64,000 nucleotides of DNA from Polyangiaceae bacterium (GTDB taxonomy: Bacteria; Myxococcota_A; Polyangia; Polyangiales; Polyangiaceae). A model generated the notes under the pieces. The model saw only the letters and a list, made by a program, of their open reading frames with translations, did not search any database and was not told where the DNA came from. Within the stretch, counting starts at the first letter, position 1, and every line of letters starts with the position of its first letter. Below, one piece after another: positions 42,061 through 50,761 of this stretch. The position numbers were made by a program, and so were the translations under genes. The stretch lies in assembly GCA_020846005.1 (NCBI GenBank), contig JADLEQ010000048.1, forward strand, positions 1-64,000, read 5' to 3'.

Positions 42061-42462
42061 GCAGACGGGTCGCCCAGGCCCCTACCGGGACTCCTTGGGG
42101 ACGGGCTGCCGCGCAAGGCGCTCAGCGAAGGGGGGTCGGGTGGCCGTTGCGGTGCGACGGAGGTGTCATCGACAGGCCGCGCCAAGAGCGCCGTCGTGCA
42201 CGTCCCGCCGCCGCAGCCGACCGCTGCCCACCGCTCCGGACCATTCGTGGCGGCAACTCACCGACAGGGCTGTTCGCCCCGACGGGCCCTTGCTGAATCC
42301 GGGCGGCGCCGACCCGACGGCGGGACAGCAGCCCCTGAGACCGTACATGGACTCCGGCCCGGGCGGCCCCCTAGAACGGGCGTGTCACGGAGGTCAGGCG
42401 GTCCTCCCTACCCCCAACGCCGGGGCTCCACTCGGGTTCCAGCACGGGACTGAAGATCCCGC
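42061..42462. other. Intergenic stretch, no gene recognised
   Basis: About 400 bases with several overlapping short open frames on both strands, none with a ribosome-binding site, conserved motif or normal amino-acid make-up (Arg/Pro/Gly-rich). It separates the lipoprotein fragment from the promoter at 42463. Base composition begins to fall toward its right end. Confidence 0.45.
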
Positions 42463-42491
42463 TTGACACCGCTGGAACCAGCTGCTAGCAG
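42463..42491 (+). promoter_or_regulatory. Near-consensus sigma-70 promoter of the low-GC operon
   Basis: TTGACA (42463-42468, perfect -35), a 17-nt spacer and TAGCAG (42486-42491). The transcript would begin near 42498 and carry a ~43-nt leader with AAAGGA ahead of ATG 42541. This differs from the leaderless pattern common in the rest of the window. Confidence 0.7.
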
Positions 42492-42540
42492 CCTCACGTG
42501 TTCGAGAGGTGGCAGCGGTCACGCTGAAAGGATGGTCAGC

Positions 42541-43134
42541 ATGAGGTGGTACTGGATTACGGTCGCGGCCCTAACCGCCGCTTGCACCAGGGTCGGAGCG
42601 GGCGGCCCTCCGACTGACGACGAGCCAGGGCCGGCGCTCGGTGCGCAGGCAGCTTCCCCTTCGCCTGCGGAACCTCAGAACGTCGTCTGGGAGCGAACGG
42701 GCGCGAACGGGACTCCCCCGTGCCTGGTATCGGGAAGTGAGATGGCCGCCGTGAAGGTGCTAGACGGTCCCGCCACGATCGATCTCGTCGTTCGCCAACG
42801 GGGCCTGGCGCAGGCCGGGAAGGCCGGCCACCGGTACGTGGTAACCGCCCGTCCGCTCATGGGGGAAGCCGAGGTTCAACTCACGCCTGTGGGCGCGCCA
42901 CTGGACTTCCAGAGCGAATCGATTTCACTTAGGGTGTCGAAGGAGGCGCTGCCGACCGGCCAGTTCGAACTGACCGTCCGCCTCGGCGGCTCTGAGTCAT
43001 CCGTGATCCTGGCGAGGGACGCCGCCGGGACGGTCCGGCCGGTCGACCAGCGTTCGAGGGAGGATCTTGTGTGGGGCGACGGCTACGTGGGCTATGCCGG
43101 ACCATCGGGCATGCGAGTGGAGGAGGAGAAGTGA
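42541..43134 (+). CDS. Lipoprotein, first gene of the low-GC operon
   Basis: 197 residues. ATG 42541 is preferred over ATG 42532 because GAAAGGA then stands about 8 nt upstream. Leader ends ALTAAC (Cys ~15). The mature part is beta-rich: CLVSGSEMAAVKVL, TIDLVVRQRGL, ESISLRVSKEALPTGQFELT; a single Cys remains besides the lipidated one. No family recognised. Its stop overlaps the metalloprotease start by one base (TGATG), so the two are translationally coupled and probably act together. Composition is lower in GC than flanking genes. Confidence 0.65.
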   Translation: MRWYWITVAALTAACTRVGAGGPPTDDEPGPALGAQAASPSPAEPQNVVWERTGANGTPPCLVSGSEMAAVKVLDGPATIDLVVRQRGLAQAGKAGHRYVVTARPLMGEAEVQLTPVGAPLDFQSESISLRVSKEALPTGQFELTVRLGGSESSVILARDAAGTVRPVDQRSREDLVWGDGYVGYAGPSGMRVEEEK

Positions 43135-44666
43135 TGGCACGCAACGACCGATCGTGCATCTCCCGTGCCTCGCTCCTCAGGATTGCAGCGGCGTGTGCCG
43201 TTGCGCTCGTCACGGTGCTGCTTTCGCAGCAAGCTCACGCGGTGACGTGTACCATCCAAGGCACGGTCAAGATCGAGCCCCTTGACTCGTACTACTGTGA
43301 CACCAATCACAGTCAGGATTGCTCAGGGTGGACGCAGGTCGACCTAGATGCAGCCCGGGGAGCTCAGGCAAAGCCGATCCGCTACATGGCAATCGAAATC
43401 TGGCAGGGGTCCTCGTTCCTCGGCCTGATGCACTCCAACAGCGTGGGAAGCTACTCGAAGTCCTTCGCTCTCCCCGGGTCGACGTGCTCGGGACAGGGGA
43501 TTCAATTGCGTTGGGTGATGAGGAGAGTTCACGAGAGCGACGTTTCGGCCAGCAATCCGCGATACCGCTTCAAGATAAACGTCTACGAGCCCGGTGAAGC
43601 GGAAGAGGACATGCTCACCGTCTGGTACACTTCGTCGAACATAACGCTTTCGGGCTCTACGCACACGCACAATCCGACCGTCGGCACCACGATCAATCAC
43701 ACCACGAGACTCTTCAATCTCTACTACACGGCAGACTCAGCGATCGGCGAGATGGTCACATGGTCTCCCCGCATCGCGACACACTTCGCCAGCACGAGCG
43801 CCGCCGCGGGTGGAGTCACCCGAATCCTCTTCGGCGATGGCTGGCCGGTCGGAGGAGGCGACATGGGCGCTGCGAACTCGAAGTGGTGGCACGTGCTAGT
43901 GGGGTACTCGGCGTTCAACAAGGGCTCATTCATTCGGCACGAGTTTGGCCATCTGGTTCGTCACGCGATCCACGACAAGCTCTGCAATTGGGAGACTGCG
44001 TGCAGTACGTCCAATCTGCGCGGGAGCAGCAACTGGCATCTTGACAGCTGCGAGTACGGATCGAATGCGATGGATGAGGGGCTCGCCGGCTTCTTCGCTG
44101 CACGATCGGTTACGTCGAACTCGAACAACTCGTGGACGTGCGCCTGCGGTGACACAGCGAATCAGGATGTGTGCAGCGAGACAGCCGCCACGCTGTCGAC
44201 AGATGGCCGCATCGCGCAGTGCCCCGGAATGGCACTCGACTTCATTGCAATCGGGGATCGTTGGGTTACTACCACGGCTCATTGCGTGCCGCTACAGACA
44301 GCCCGCGGCTGCCCGGGAACCAATCGGTCCATCTATGGTTGGCGCAACGTCGTACAGGCGAGCAGATTCCTCTGGGACCTGATTGATACAAGCACGGACG
44401 GTGGGTATGATACGGTTAGCTACTCGATCCAGAGTCTGATTGGCTACATGGAAACGATGCCGACCAACTACGGAGTAGACGGCTCGTGCGACGAGTCAGA
44501 GCGGGCGAGCCCGGACCAGTGCGTGCCCACCGTCGACGGCGATATCCCAGTCGCCCCCACGACGGGCACCCGGGACGCATACAACGTTCGCGACTTCCGG
44601 GACATGCTCCCCGCTGACACCAGTTGGGTCGCGAGTATCAACTGTGCGAGCTTCGCAACAGATTGA
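43134..44666 (+). CDS. Secreted zinc metalloprotease-like protein (HEFGH gluzincin type)
   Basis: 510 residues. Sec signal peptide (IAAACAVALVTVLLSQQAHA). Around residue ~270 is RHEFGHLVRHAI, a HExxH zinc motif; about 45 residues later SNAMDEGLAGFFA gives the downstream Glu expected of gluzincins. Before it, an N-terminal domain with several Cys (VTCTIQGTVKIE; STCSGQGIQLRW); many further Cys (WTCACGDTANQDVC) suggest disulfides. Ends without an anchor, so probably secreted. A strong AGGAGGAGAA precedes the ATG. Codon use and GC are clearly lower than the genome around it, pointing to acquisition. Family beyond the zinc motif not recognised. Confidence 0.72.
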   Translation: MARNDRSCISRASLLRIAAACAVALVTVLLSQQAHAVTCTIQGTVKIEPLDSYYCDTNHSQDCSGWTQVDLDAARGAQAKPIRYMAIEIWQGSSFLGLMHSNSVGSYSKSFALPGSTCSGQGIQLRWVMRRVHESDVSASNPRYRFKINVYEPGEAEEDMLTVWYTSSNITLSGSTHTHNPTVGTTINHTTRLFNLYYTADSAIGEMVTWSPRIATHFASTSAAAGGVTRILFGDGWPVGGGDMGAANSKWWHVLVGYSAFNKGSFIRHEFGHLVRHAIHDKLCNWETACSTSNLRGSSNWHLDSCEYGSNAMDEGLAGFFAARSVTSNSNNSWTCACGDTANQDVCSETAATLSTDGRIAQCPGMALDFIAIGDRWVTTTAHCVPLQTARGCPGTNRSIYGWRNVVQASRFLWDLIDTSTDGGYDTVSYSIQSLIGYMETMPTNYGVDGSCDESERASPDQCVPTVDGDIPVAPTTGTRDAYNVRDFRDMLPADTSWVASINCASFATD

Positions 44667-44679
44667 CGGGACTTGAGCC

Positions 44680-45495
44680 ATGCGAACACCAATGTGGAAT
44701 GACGGGTTCCGATGGATGGCGCACTGCTCGATGAGCATCGCTCTCGGCGGAGCGCAGGTGGTTGCCTGCGCGAGCAAGGATCCTGCCGGCGCGGCGACTG
44801 GGTCGCTCGGCGACGCCGCCGCCGCGGACGGCGCGTCGGACGGTGGGTCGACTCGCTGCCCGACGGGGCCCGGCCCGGTCGGGGACGACGAGTGGCCTCC
44901 GGACATGGTCCCGGTCGATGGGGGAGTGCCCGGTTGGACGTTCGAGGCACGTGGCGAGGTCGTGGCAGCCAGCCCGGGGAGGTTCACGCTCGATCGCTGC
45001 GCTCCGGGGGCCGCGTGCGCGCTCGCCCCCGTCACGATCGGGTGGCGGGGAGGAGGCCTCCCCTCCGCGCTCCCGCTCGGCGCGTTCGTCGACGTGAACC
45101 TCGCGCGCGTCAGCGTGGGGCCGATGAGCGGCGTGTCCCTCGACCTCACCGTCAGGAGCGTACCCTCGTGGGAAGGCACGCCGAACCCGGTGACGTCGTG
45201 GGACGGTTGGTACCTCGTGCTGAGGCACGCCTTGGAGGTGCCTTGTTCGCTCGAGCAGTTCGACGTGTCGGCCATCCCGAGCTCGTGCGGAGATCCCGCG
45301 ACGCACGGCCGGCACTACTCACTCCGCTTCTCCGACGACTCCTCCCACGTGGACCTCGAAGCAGGCGACGTGGCGACCTCGACGCTCGGGGGGCAAGAGT
45401 GGAGGATTACCGTCGTCCGGGCGCAGGACCAGCCCCCCGGACAGTCGGACTACACCCCACCCTTCTCGTGGTGGGCGGAGGGCATCGCGCCGTGA
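44680..45495 (+). CDS. Lipoprotein, third gene of the low-GC operon
   Basis: 271 residues, starting 13 nt after the protease stop. Leader with AQVVAC (Cys ~30). Acidic Ala/Asp linker (GDAAAADGASDGGS), then a beta-rich domain: VPGWTFEARGEVVAASPGRF, GAFVDVNLARVSVGPMSGVS, LDLTVRSVPSW, with two or three Cys pairs (DRCAPGAAC; VPCSLEQFDVSAIPSSC). Composition rises back toward the genome average along the gene. No family recognised. Likely a surface or periplasmic partner of the metalloprotease, by position. Confidence 0.65.
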   Translation: MRTPMWNDGFRWMAHCSMSIALGGAQVVACASKDPAGAATGSLGDAAAADGASDGGSTRCPTGPGPVGDDEWPPDMVPVDGGVPGWTFEARGEVVAASPGRFTLDRCAPGAACALAPVTIGWRGGGLPSALPLGAFVDVNLARVSVGPMSGVSLDLTVRSVPSWEGTPNPVTSWDGWYLVLRHALEVPCSLEQFDVSAIPSSCGDPATHGRHYSLRFSDDSSHVDLEAGDVATSTLGGQEWRITVVRAQDQPPGQSDYTPPFSWWAEGIAP

Positions 45496-45550
45496 GAGGC
45501 AGAGCGGCCGAGCGCCCTTTCCCATCCTTGCCACCGGCAGGTCGTTGCGC

Positions 45551-46798
45551 ATGCGGTACCTGCGACCGCACGACCTCCTGAACCGGTCCCCATGGCTCGT
45601 CGGCCTGGCGCTGGTGGCGGTCATCGCGGCGAGGGGCGCCGGACGAGTTCCCTTCTGGTCTTGGGACGTGCTGCCGTATGTCGCCATCTCGCTGGAGGGC
45701 AGGGCGGCGTCTCCAGGGGACCTCCACGCGCGCACCTACTCGGCGGTTCGTGCGGACGTGCCGCAGCGGACCTACAAGGACTTCACTGAAGGCGCCGCGT
45801 TCCGGCGCGACGTGGCGCGCGATGCGGACGCCTTCACGGGGACGCTCGGGATGTACCGCCAACGAGTGGGGTACGCGCTGGCCATTCGCGCAGCGGGCCT
45901 GGCTGGCGCCGCCCCCGCGGAGGCGGTCGTCTGGGTCTCCCGTGTCGCTTGGGTGCTTCTCGCGACCGCTCTCTACGCCGCGGCTGCCCGCCGGACCGGT
46001 CCGCTGCGAGCGGCGGCGATCGCGGCGCTGGTCGTACACGCCCCTCCTTTCGTGGCCGGTTCCACCCAGACGACGCCGGACCTCGCAGCGGCGGCGCTTT
46101 TCGCCGCTGGACTTTCGGCCTGGCCTGCCGCCCGCGCCGGCGGCGTCGCCGGGCTGCTCATGGCCGTGCTGTTCCGTCCCGAGCTGGCGCTCCCCGCTGC
46201 TGGGTTCGTCGCGTGCGCCGCCTCGGCGACGCCGCGCGTCGCGGCCGGTGCCGCCGCAGTCCTCCTCGGAGCATGTGCAGCCGCGACGCTCGGCAGCGGG
46301 CACCCGGGCTGGTGGCGGCTCGTGTGGATCAGCTTCGTCGATCTCCGCTCAGATCTTCAAGCCGGCCCGTTCACCTGGACCGCGTACTGGCAAATCGTGG
46401 CGCGGAGCGCGACGACGATCGACGCCTCGTGGGCGCTCCCGAGCGCGGCGTTGGCGCTCACGCTGCGCGGAGCGCAAGCCCGCGCAGCGGCCGCCCTTCT
46501 TCTCGGGTTCGTCGCGCGCTTCGCGCTTTTCCCCGCGCTATGGGACCGTCTGCTCCTACCGGTGTACGCTTCGCTGGCCGTCTTGGCCTTGGGGGCGGTC
46601 CGTGAGGAGCGGACAGAGGCCCCCAAGCCGCAGATCGCCGGATCGCCGCCAGCCCCGCCGCAGCATCCGACACAAACAGCGGAGCCGGCGGCCCCCGGCT
46701 CGCGCGCGGACCGCCGTGAGCACTGCCCGCCCGACGTCGACGGCGGGACCGCAGCCGGCACCCCGTCGGCCCGGCCGTCACCATTGCCCGCGCCGTGA
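45551..46798 (+). CDS. Multi-pass membrane protein, possible GT-C-like glycosyltransferase
   Basis: 415 residues from ATG 45551. About nine hydrophobic helices (WLVGLALVAVIAARGAG, AVVWVSRVAWVLLATALYAA, VAGLLMAVLFRPELALPAAG, LALGAVREE). The first extracytoplasmic loop has FWSWDVLPYVA with an Asp after helix 1, then a long loop, the layout of GT-C enzymes that use lipid-linked sugars; this is suggestive only. The cytoplasmic tail (~350-415) is Pro/Arg-rich and disordered. No family is firmly recognised. Same strand as the lipoprotein gene 55 nt upstream, but back to high GC, so possibly not part of the acquired operon. Confidence 0.55.
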   Translation: MRYLRPHDLLNRSPWLVGLALVAVIAARGAGRVPFWSWDVLPYVAISLEGRAASPGDLHARTYSAVRADVPQRTYKDFTEGAAFRRDVARDADAFTGTLGMYRQRVGYALAIRAAGLAGAAPAEAVVWVSRVAWVLLATALYAAAARRTGPLRAAAIAALVVHAPPFVAGSTQTTPDLAAAALFAAGLSAWPAARAGGVAGLLMAVLFRPELALPAAGFVACAASATPRVAAGAAAVLLGACAAATLGSGHPGWWRLVWISFVDLRSDLQAGPFTWTAYWQIVARSATTIDASWALPSAALALTLRGAQARAAAALLLGFVARFALFPALWDRLLLPVYASLAVLALGAVREERTEAPKPQIAGSPPAPPQHPTQTAEPAAPGSRADRREHCPPDVDGGTAAGTPSARPSPLPAP

Positions 46799-47154
46799 TC
46801 GCAGGCCACCATGCTCCCGGGATGAACTGGGAGCCGGCGATGGTCGATCGAACTCTGCTGCTCGCAGCGCGCGCGCCCGCTCTCCGCGCGCTCGCCGGCA
46901 CGCCCGCGCTCTGCGCGCTCGCCGGGTGCGCGAGCGAGGAGCGCGACCCGACCATCTGATCCTTCCCGGCGCGCTCGTCGGCGCCTGCCCGGGCGCGACG
47001 CAGGTCGGCGTGGGGTACGGATCGGTCGGCGGTCCCCCGCCCGTCGTCGTCCGAGTGGGCGGCGGGGATCGGGCGTTGAGCGCTTGCGGGTCGGCACGGC
47101 GGGTGCCGCCCGCGGGCGCCCGCCGCAGCGGGCGGTCCGCGTCCGGCCGCACGT
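46799..47154. other. Intergenic stretch
   Basis: No gene is supported. A 45-residue frame (ATG 46822 to 46959) ends in a lipobox-like ALAGC but has no mature part. The remainder is GC-rich and without repeats of note. Confidence 0.4.
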
Positions 47155-47183
47155 TTGACGCCCGGTCCTCCCGCGGCGAAGAT
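47155..47183 (+). promoter_or_regulatory. Likely promoter of the cyclic-nucleotide/kinase operon
   Basis: TTGACG (47155-47160), 17-nt spacer, GAAGAT (47178-47183), then 9 nt to ATG 47193. The -35 is strong and the -10 weak. The spacing again predicts a nearly leaderless transcript. Confidence 0.5.
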
Positions 47184-47192
47184 CCGCTGCCC

Positions 47193-47681
47193 ATGTCTCC
47201 CGCCAAGGTGAACCTCGACGTGCTGCGCGAGGCCGACACGTTCGGGGGGTTGCCCGCGGCCGATCTGCAGACGCTCGCCGTCTGTCTCGTCCCACGCCGC
47301 TGCGCGGCGGGCTCGACCCTGTTCCGAGAGGGGGACCCTGGCGGCGCGCTCCTGATCCTCGCCGAGGGCGAGCTCGAGGCCGTGGCGCTCCGCCCGGGCG
47401 CCGCGCCCCAGGTGCTGAACCGCATGTTCCCCGTGGAGGTCGTCGGAGAGATGGCCGTCCTCGACCCGGGGCCGCGGTCGGCGACCGTCCGCGCGGCCTC
47501 GGATGCGGTGGTGTACGAGCTCACGAGCGACGCCCTCGAGGTGCTCCGCGAGCGGTCCCCGCTCGCCGTGGACGCGATCGTCCAGGCCGCGATCCGGGAC
47601 GTGGCGCTGCGCCTGCGTCGCCTCGACGAGCGTATCGAGCGCGAGCTCGAGGTCGCGGCCGGCCTCCGGGAGCGCCCATGA
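47193..47681 (+). CDS. Stand-alone cyclic-nucleotide-binding (CNB) domain protein
   Basis: 162 residues, essentially one CNB domain without a DNA-binding domain. LREADTFGGLPAADLQTLAV opens it; CAAGSTLFREGDPGGALLIL is the beta-strand pair; the phosphate-binding cassette reads VGEMAVLDPGPRSATVRAA with the ribose-contacting Glu and phosphate-contacting Arg both present, so it should bind a cyclic nucleotide. The C-terminal helix is long and charged (RLRRLDERIERELEVA). It may act as a regulatory subunit for the kinases encoded next: its stop overlaps the next start (ATGA). Confidence 0.83.
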   Translation: MSPAKVNLDVLREADTFGGLPAADLQTLAVCLVPRRCAAGSTLFREGDPGGALLILAEGELEAVALRPGAAPQVLNRMFPVEVVGEMAVLDPGPRSATVRAASDAVVYELTSDALEVLRERSPLAVDAIVQAAIRDVALRLRRLDERIERELEVAAGLRERP

Positions 47682-49282
47682 CGGACGCGCTCGACCCGGA
47701 GGATCTCGCGCCCGGCACGCGGCTCGGGCGGCACGAGATCGTGCGGCGAATCGCGGCGGGTGGAATGGCGATCGTGTACGAGGCGGTCCACGTCGACCTG
47801 CAGAAGCGCTTCGCCGTGAAGGTGATGCGCCCGGAGCTCGCGCGCGACCAGACGTACGTCGAGCGGTTCGTGCAGGAGGCGCGGACCGCGTCCAAGATGG
47901 CGCACCCGCACATCATCGCCGTGACGGACGTGGGCCTCCAGCAGGGCATCCCCTACCTGGTGATGGAGTTCCTGGAGGGGGACGACCTCTGCACGGTGAT
48001 GGAGCGCGAGCCACGATTGTCCGTCGAGCGCGTCGCGGACGTGATGCTCCCCATCATCTCCGCCGTCGCCGCCGCCCACGATGAGCACGTCCTGCACCGC
48101 GACATCAAGCCGGAGAACATCTTTCTCGCCCGCGACCGCCGCGGCCGCGAGCGCCCGATGCTGCTCGATTTCGGCGTCGCCAAGCCGCTCCAGGTGGTCG
48201 CCCCCGGGCGCTCGATGACCCGCGTCGGCGAGGCCGTCGGCACGCCGTCGTACATGTCGCCCGAGCAGATCGAGGGGCGCGCGGACATCGACGGCCGCGC
48301 CGACCAGTATTCGCTCGGGGTGATCCTCTATGCGGCGATCACGCGCGCCCTGCCGTTCTCCGGGGACACCCTCGCGGCGCTCCTCATGGCCATCTTGCGC
48401 GCGCGGCCGCTGCCCCCGGGGGCGCACCGGCCGGACCTCCCCGCCGCGGTGGACGCGCTCATCCTGCGCTCGATCTCTCGCGATCGGGAGGGACGGTTCG
48501 CGTCCGTCCGCGAGCTCGGGCGCGCGCTCCATCCCTTCGCCTCGCCGCTCGTGCAGGCGCAGTGGGCGGAAGAATTCGGGGATCCGGTGCAGGTCGCGGC
48601 GCGGATCGTGTCGGCGCCGCCCCCGGTGAGCGCGCAGCCGACTCCAGTCGCTCCGCGGCCGACCGCGCCGCTCGTCTCCGCGGCCGACCTGCGCCGGTTC
48701 GGCGGCCTCGCCCACTGCTCGGACGAGGAGCTCGAGGCGTTCCTGCGTCAGGTTCGCTGCCAGCGGTTCCGTCCGGGCGCTCAGATCGTGGCGCAGGGCG
48801 CGCACGGCAACGGCTGCTACCTGCTCGTCTCGGGCGAGGTGCAGGTGGTCAAGACGGTCACCAACGCGCGATGGACCCTCGGCAAGCTCGGCCCGGGCGC
48901 GGTGTTCGGGCAGATCGCGCTGGTCGAGCAGGTGCCCCGCACCGCGTCCATCATCACGACCGCGGAGTCGGTCGTCGTGCACGTCGATCGCGCTGCCTAC
49001 GCCGAGATGCTGCACAGCGGCCAGGCCGTCGCGCGGGCGCTGCGCGAGCAGGTCGCCATCTCGGGGATCCGCCAGCTCCGGCGCGCGACCTCCCGCCTCG
49101 CCGCGCTGCTCTCCGGGCCCGGCGCCCAGCGCGTGCGCGCGGAGCGGAGCGATCTCGTCTTCGTCCAGGCGGCGGCCTTCGAGTGGGGGCTCGAGCTCCC
49201 GCGCGATCCCGATTCCATCCCCGCCCCGCAAGGCGGGGGGCGCAGCGGGCCGCCGGGGCCGGGGAGCCGGAGGGGCGAGTGA
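47678..49282 (+). CDS. Ser/Thr protein kinase with C-terminal CNB domain (first)
   Basis: 534 residues, no membrane helix. Kinase domain ~15-290: glycine loop IAAGGMAIVYEA, VK lysine (FAVKVM), catalytic loop HRDIKPENIF, LLDFGVAKP, GTPSYMSPEQIEG, DQYSLGVILY: all catalytic residues present. A Pro linker (~305-330) leads to a CNB domain (~340-470) whose cassette is FGQIALVEQVPRTASII: the Arg is kept but the usual Glu is Gln412, which may weaken or change nucleotide binding. Then a helical tail. The kinase-then-CNB order is the reverse of eukaryotic PKG. Both neighbours overlap it by 4 nt. Confidence 0.9.
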   Translation: MTDALDPEDLAPGTRLGRHEIVRRIAAGGMAIVYEAVHVDLQKRFAVKVMRPELARDQTYVERFVQEARTASKMAHPHIIAVTDVGLQQGIPYLVMEFLEGDDLCTVMEREPRLSVERVADVMLPIISAVAAAHDEHVLHRDIKPENIFLARDRRGRERPMLLDFGVAKPLQVVAPGRSMTRVGEAVGTPSYMSPEQIEGRADIDGRADQYSLGVILYAAITRALPFSGDTLAALLMAILRARPLPPGAHRPDLPAAVDALILRSISRDREGRFASVRELGRALHPFASPLVQAQWAEEFGDPVQVAARIVSAPPPVSAQPTPVAPRPTAPLVSAADLRRFGGLAHCSDEELEAFLRQVRCQRFRPGAQIVAQGAHGNGCYLLVSGEVQVVKTVTNARWTLGKLGPGAVFGQIALVEQVPRTASIITTAESVVVHVDRAAYAEMLHSGQAVARALREQVAISGIRQLRRATSRLAALLSGPGAQRVRAERSDLVFVQAAAFEWGLELPRDPDSIPAPQGGGRSGPPGPGSRRGE

Positions 49283-50577
49283 CCGAGGACCGGAACGCCA
49301 CGCGGTACCGCGGCGCCGCGGAGCCCACCGTCGTCGAGCTGGACGAGGGCGACATCGTCGAGCTCGGCGTGCTGACGGGCCGCCTCGAGGACCAAGGCGA
49401 GATCGAGCGCGGCGGGATGGGGCAGGTCCGCCGCGCCAAGGACACCGTGATCCTGCGCGAGGTCGCCGTGAAGCTCATGGACGGCAAGCTCGGCTCGGAC
49501 GCCCGCTGGGTGCAGCGCTTCCTCGACGAGGCGCGCATCACCGGGCAGCTCGAGCACCCGAACATCGTCCCCATCTACGATCTCGGCTTCGACGCGAGCG
49601 GCACGCCTTGGTTCACGATGAAGCTGGTCCGGGGCGTCACCCTGGATCGCTGGCTGGCGGACGAGGCGCGGCGCCCCGGATCCCCCGACCGCCTCTCCGA
49701 GGGCCTCGAGGTGTTCCTGAAGATCTGCGACGCCCTCGGGTACGCCCACTCGCGCGGCGTCATCCACCGCGATCTCAAGCCCGCGAACGTGATGGTCGGG
49801 GAGTTCGGGCAGGTCTACGTGATGGACTGGGGGCTCGCGCGGGTCCTCGGCTCCGGCGTGGAGACGGGTCGGGACGCCGCGACCGCCGCGCGCGACGACG
49901 AGAACGTCGTGATCGGGACGCTCGGCTTCATGGCGCCCGAGCAGGCCAGCGGCGACCCCGAGGCCTGCGACCAGCGCACGGACGTGTTCGGCCTCGGCGC
50001 CCTCCTGTACGCCCTCCTCACGGGCAAGGCCCCCTATCCCGGTACGGGCGTGCAGGAGCGGATCTTGGCCGTCCGCCAGGGCGCGTACGTGCCGCTGGCG
50101 GTGGCGCTCGGCGACGTGCCGGCGCCGGAGCGCATCGTCCACATCGTGGAGCGGGCGATGTCGCGCGATCCGGCCGATCGCTACCCCACCGCGGCGGCGT
50201 TGAAGGCCGACGTCCAGCGCTTCTTGCGGGTGGGCCTCCACCTCCCCGCGCGGATCTTCGCGGCCGGCGAGGACATCGTCCGCGAAGGGGAGCGGGGGGA
50301 CGCAGCGTACCTCATCACCCGTGGCCGCTGCGTCGCGTTCACCGGCGCTGGCGATCAGCAGCGCGCGCTCCGCGAGATGGGGCCGGGTGCGGTCTTCGGC
50401 GAAATGTCCGTCCTCTCCGATCAGCCGCGCACGGCGACGGTGCGGGCGGTCGAGCCCGTGACCGTCCTCGTCGTGAGCCGCGCCGTCCTGGACGAGCGCG
50501 TCGGCCTCGACGGCTGGCTCGGCGCGCTCTTCCGCGGCCTGGTGGCTCGCTTCCGCGAGCTCGAGACGCGCCCCTGA
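49279..50577 (+). CDS. Ser/Thr protein kinase with C-terminal CNB domain (second)
   Basis: 432 residues from GTG 49279. Kinase domain ~30-310: EIERGGMGQVRRA, VAVKLMD, HRDLKPANVM, VMDWGLARV (DWG where most kinases have DFG, a known variant among bacterial kinases), GTLGFMAPEQASG, TDVFGLGALLY. CNB domain ~315-425: FAAGEDIVREGERGDAAYLI and the cassette FGEMSVLSDQPRTATVRAV, with both key Glu and Arg, so nucleotide binding is likely. No membrane helix. Different kinase subtype from its neighbour, so not a recent tandem copy. Last gene of the first transcript; 184 nt separate it from the next. Confidence 0.9.
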   Translation: MTEDRNATRYRGAAEPTVVELDEGDIVELGVLTGRLEDQGEIERGGMGQVRRAKDTVILREVAVKLMDGKLGSDARWVQRFLDEARITGQLEHPNIVPIYDLGFDASGTPWFTMKLVRGVTLDRWLADEARRPGSPDRLSEGLEVFLKICDALGYAHSRGVIHRDLKPANVMVGEFGQVYVMDWGLARVLGSGVETGRDAATAARDDENVVIGTLGFMAPEQASGDPEACDQRTDVFGLGALLYALLTGKAPYPGTGVQERILAVRQGAYVPLAVALGDVPAPERIVHIVERAMSRDPADRYPTAAALKADVQRFLRVGLHLPARIFAAGEDIVREGERGDAAYLITRGRCVAFTGAGDQQRALREMGPGAVFGEMSVLSDQPRTATVRAVEPVTVLVVSRAVLDERVGLDGWLGALFRGLVARFRELETRP

Positions 50578-50664
50578 GCACGCGCCCACCCCCCCGAGCA
50601 CCCTGCTGAGCGCGGGCCAGCCCCCGCGCCGAGAGACCCGAGGCCGCTCCACCGGGCGCGGCGC

Positions 50665-50700
50665 ACCGGGGCCCCCCGGTCGACACCCGGGCCCCCCGGT
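50665..50700. other. GC-rich palindrome and repeat between kinase and cyclase genes
   Basis: ACCGGGGCCCCCCGGT (50665-50680) is palindromic and a near copy, ACCCGGGCCCCCCGGT (50685-50700), follows at once. They lie 88 nt after the kinase stop, just ahead of a TAATGC (50705-50710) that could be a -10 element. Could be a terminator or an operator pair. Confidence 0.35.
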
Positions 50701-50761
50701 GGTGTAATGCCATCGTGGTCCCGAACGCGCGCCTCCCGCTCCCGTGCGGGGCGAGGCGTCC

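Noticed and set aside
42061-42466. Several overlapping frames of 60-123 codons in the gap before the low-GC operon
   Set aside because: Unlikely composition, no ribosome-binding sites, and they run across the operon promoter.
46822-46959. 45-residue frame with a lipobox-like ALAGC
   Set aside because: Only about ten residues follow the Cys, there is no ribosome-binding site or -10 element, and no similar short gene is known to me.
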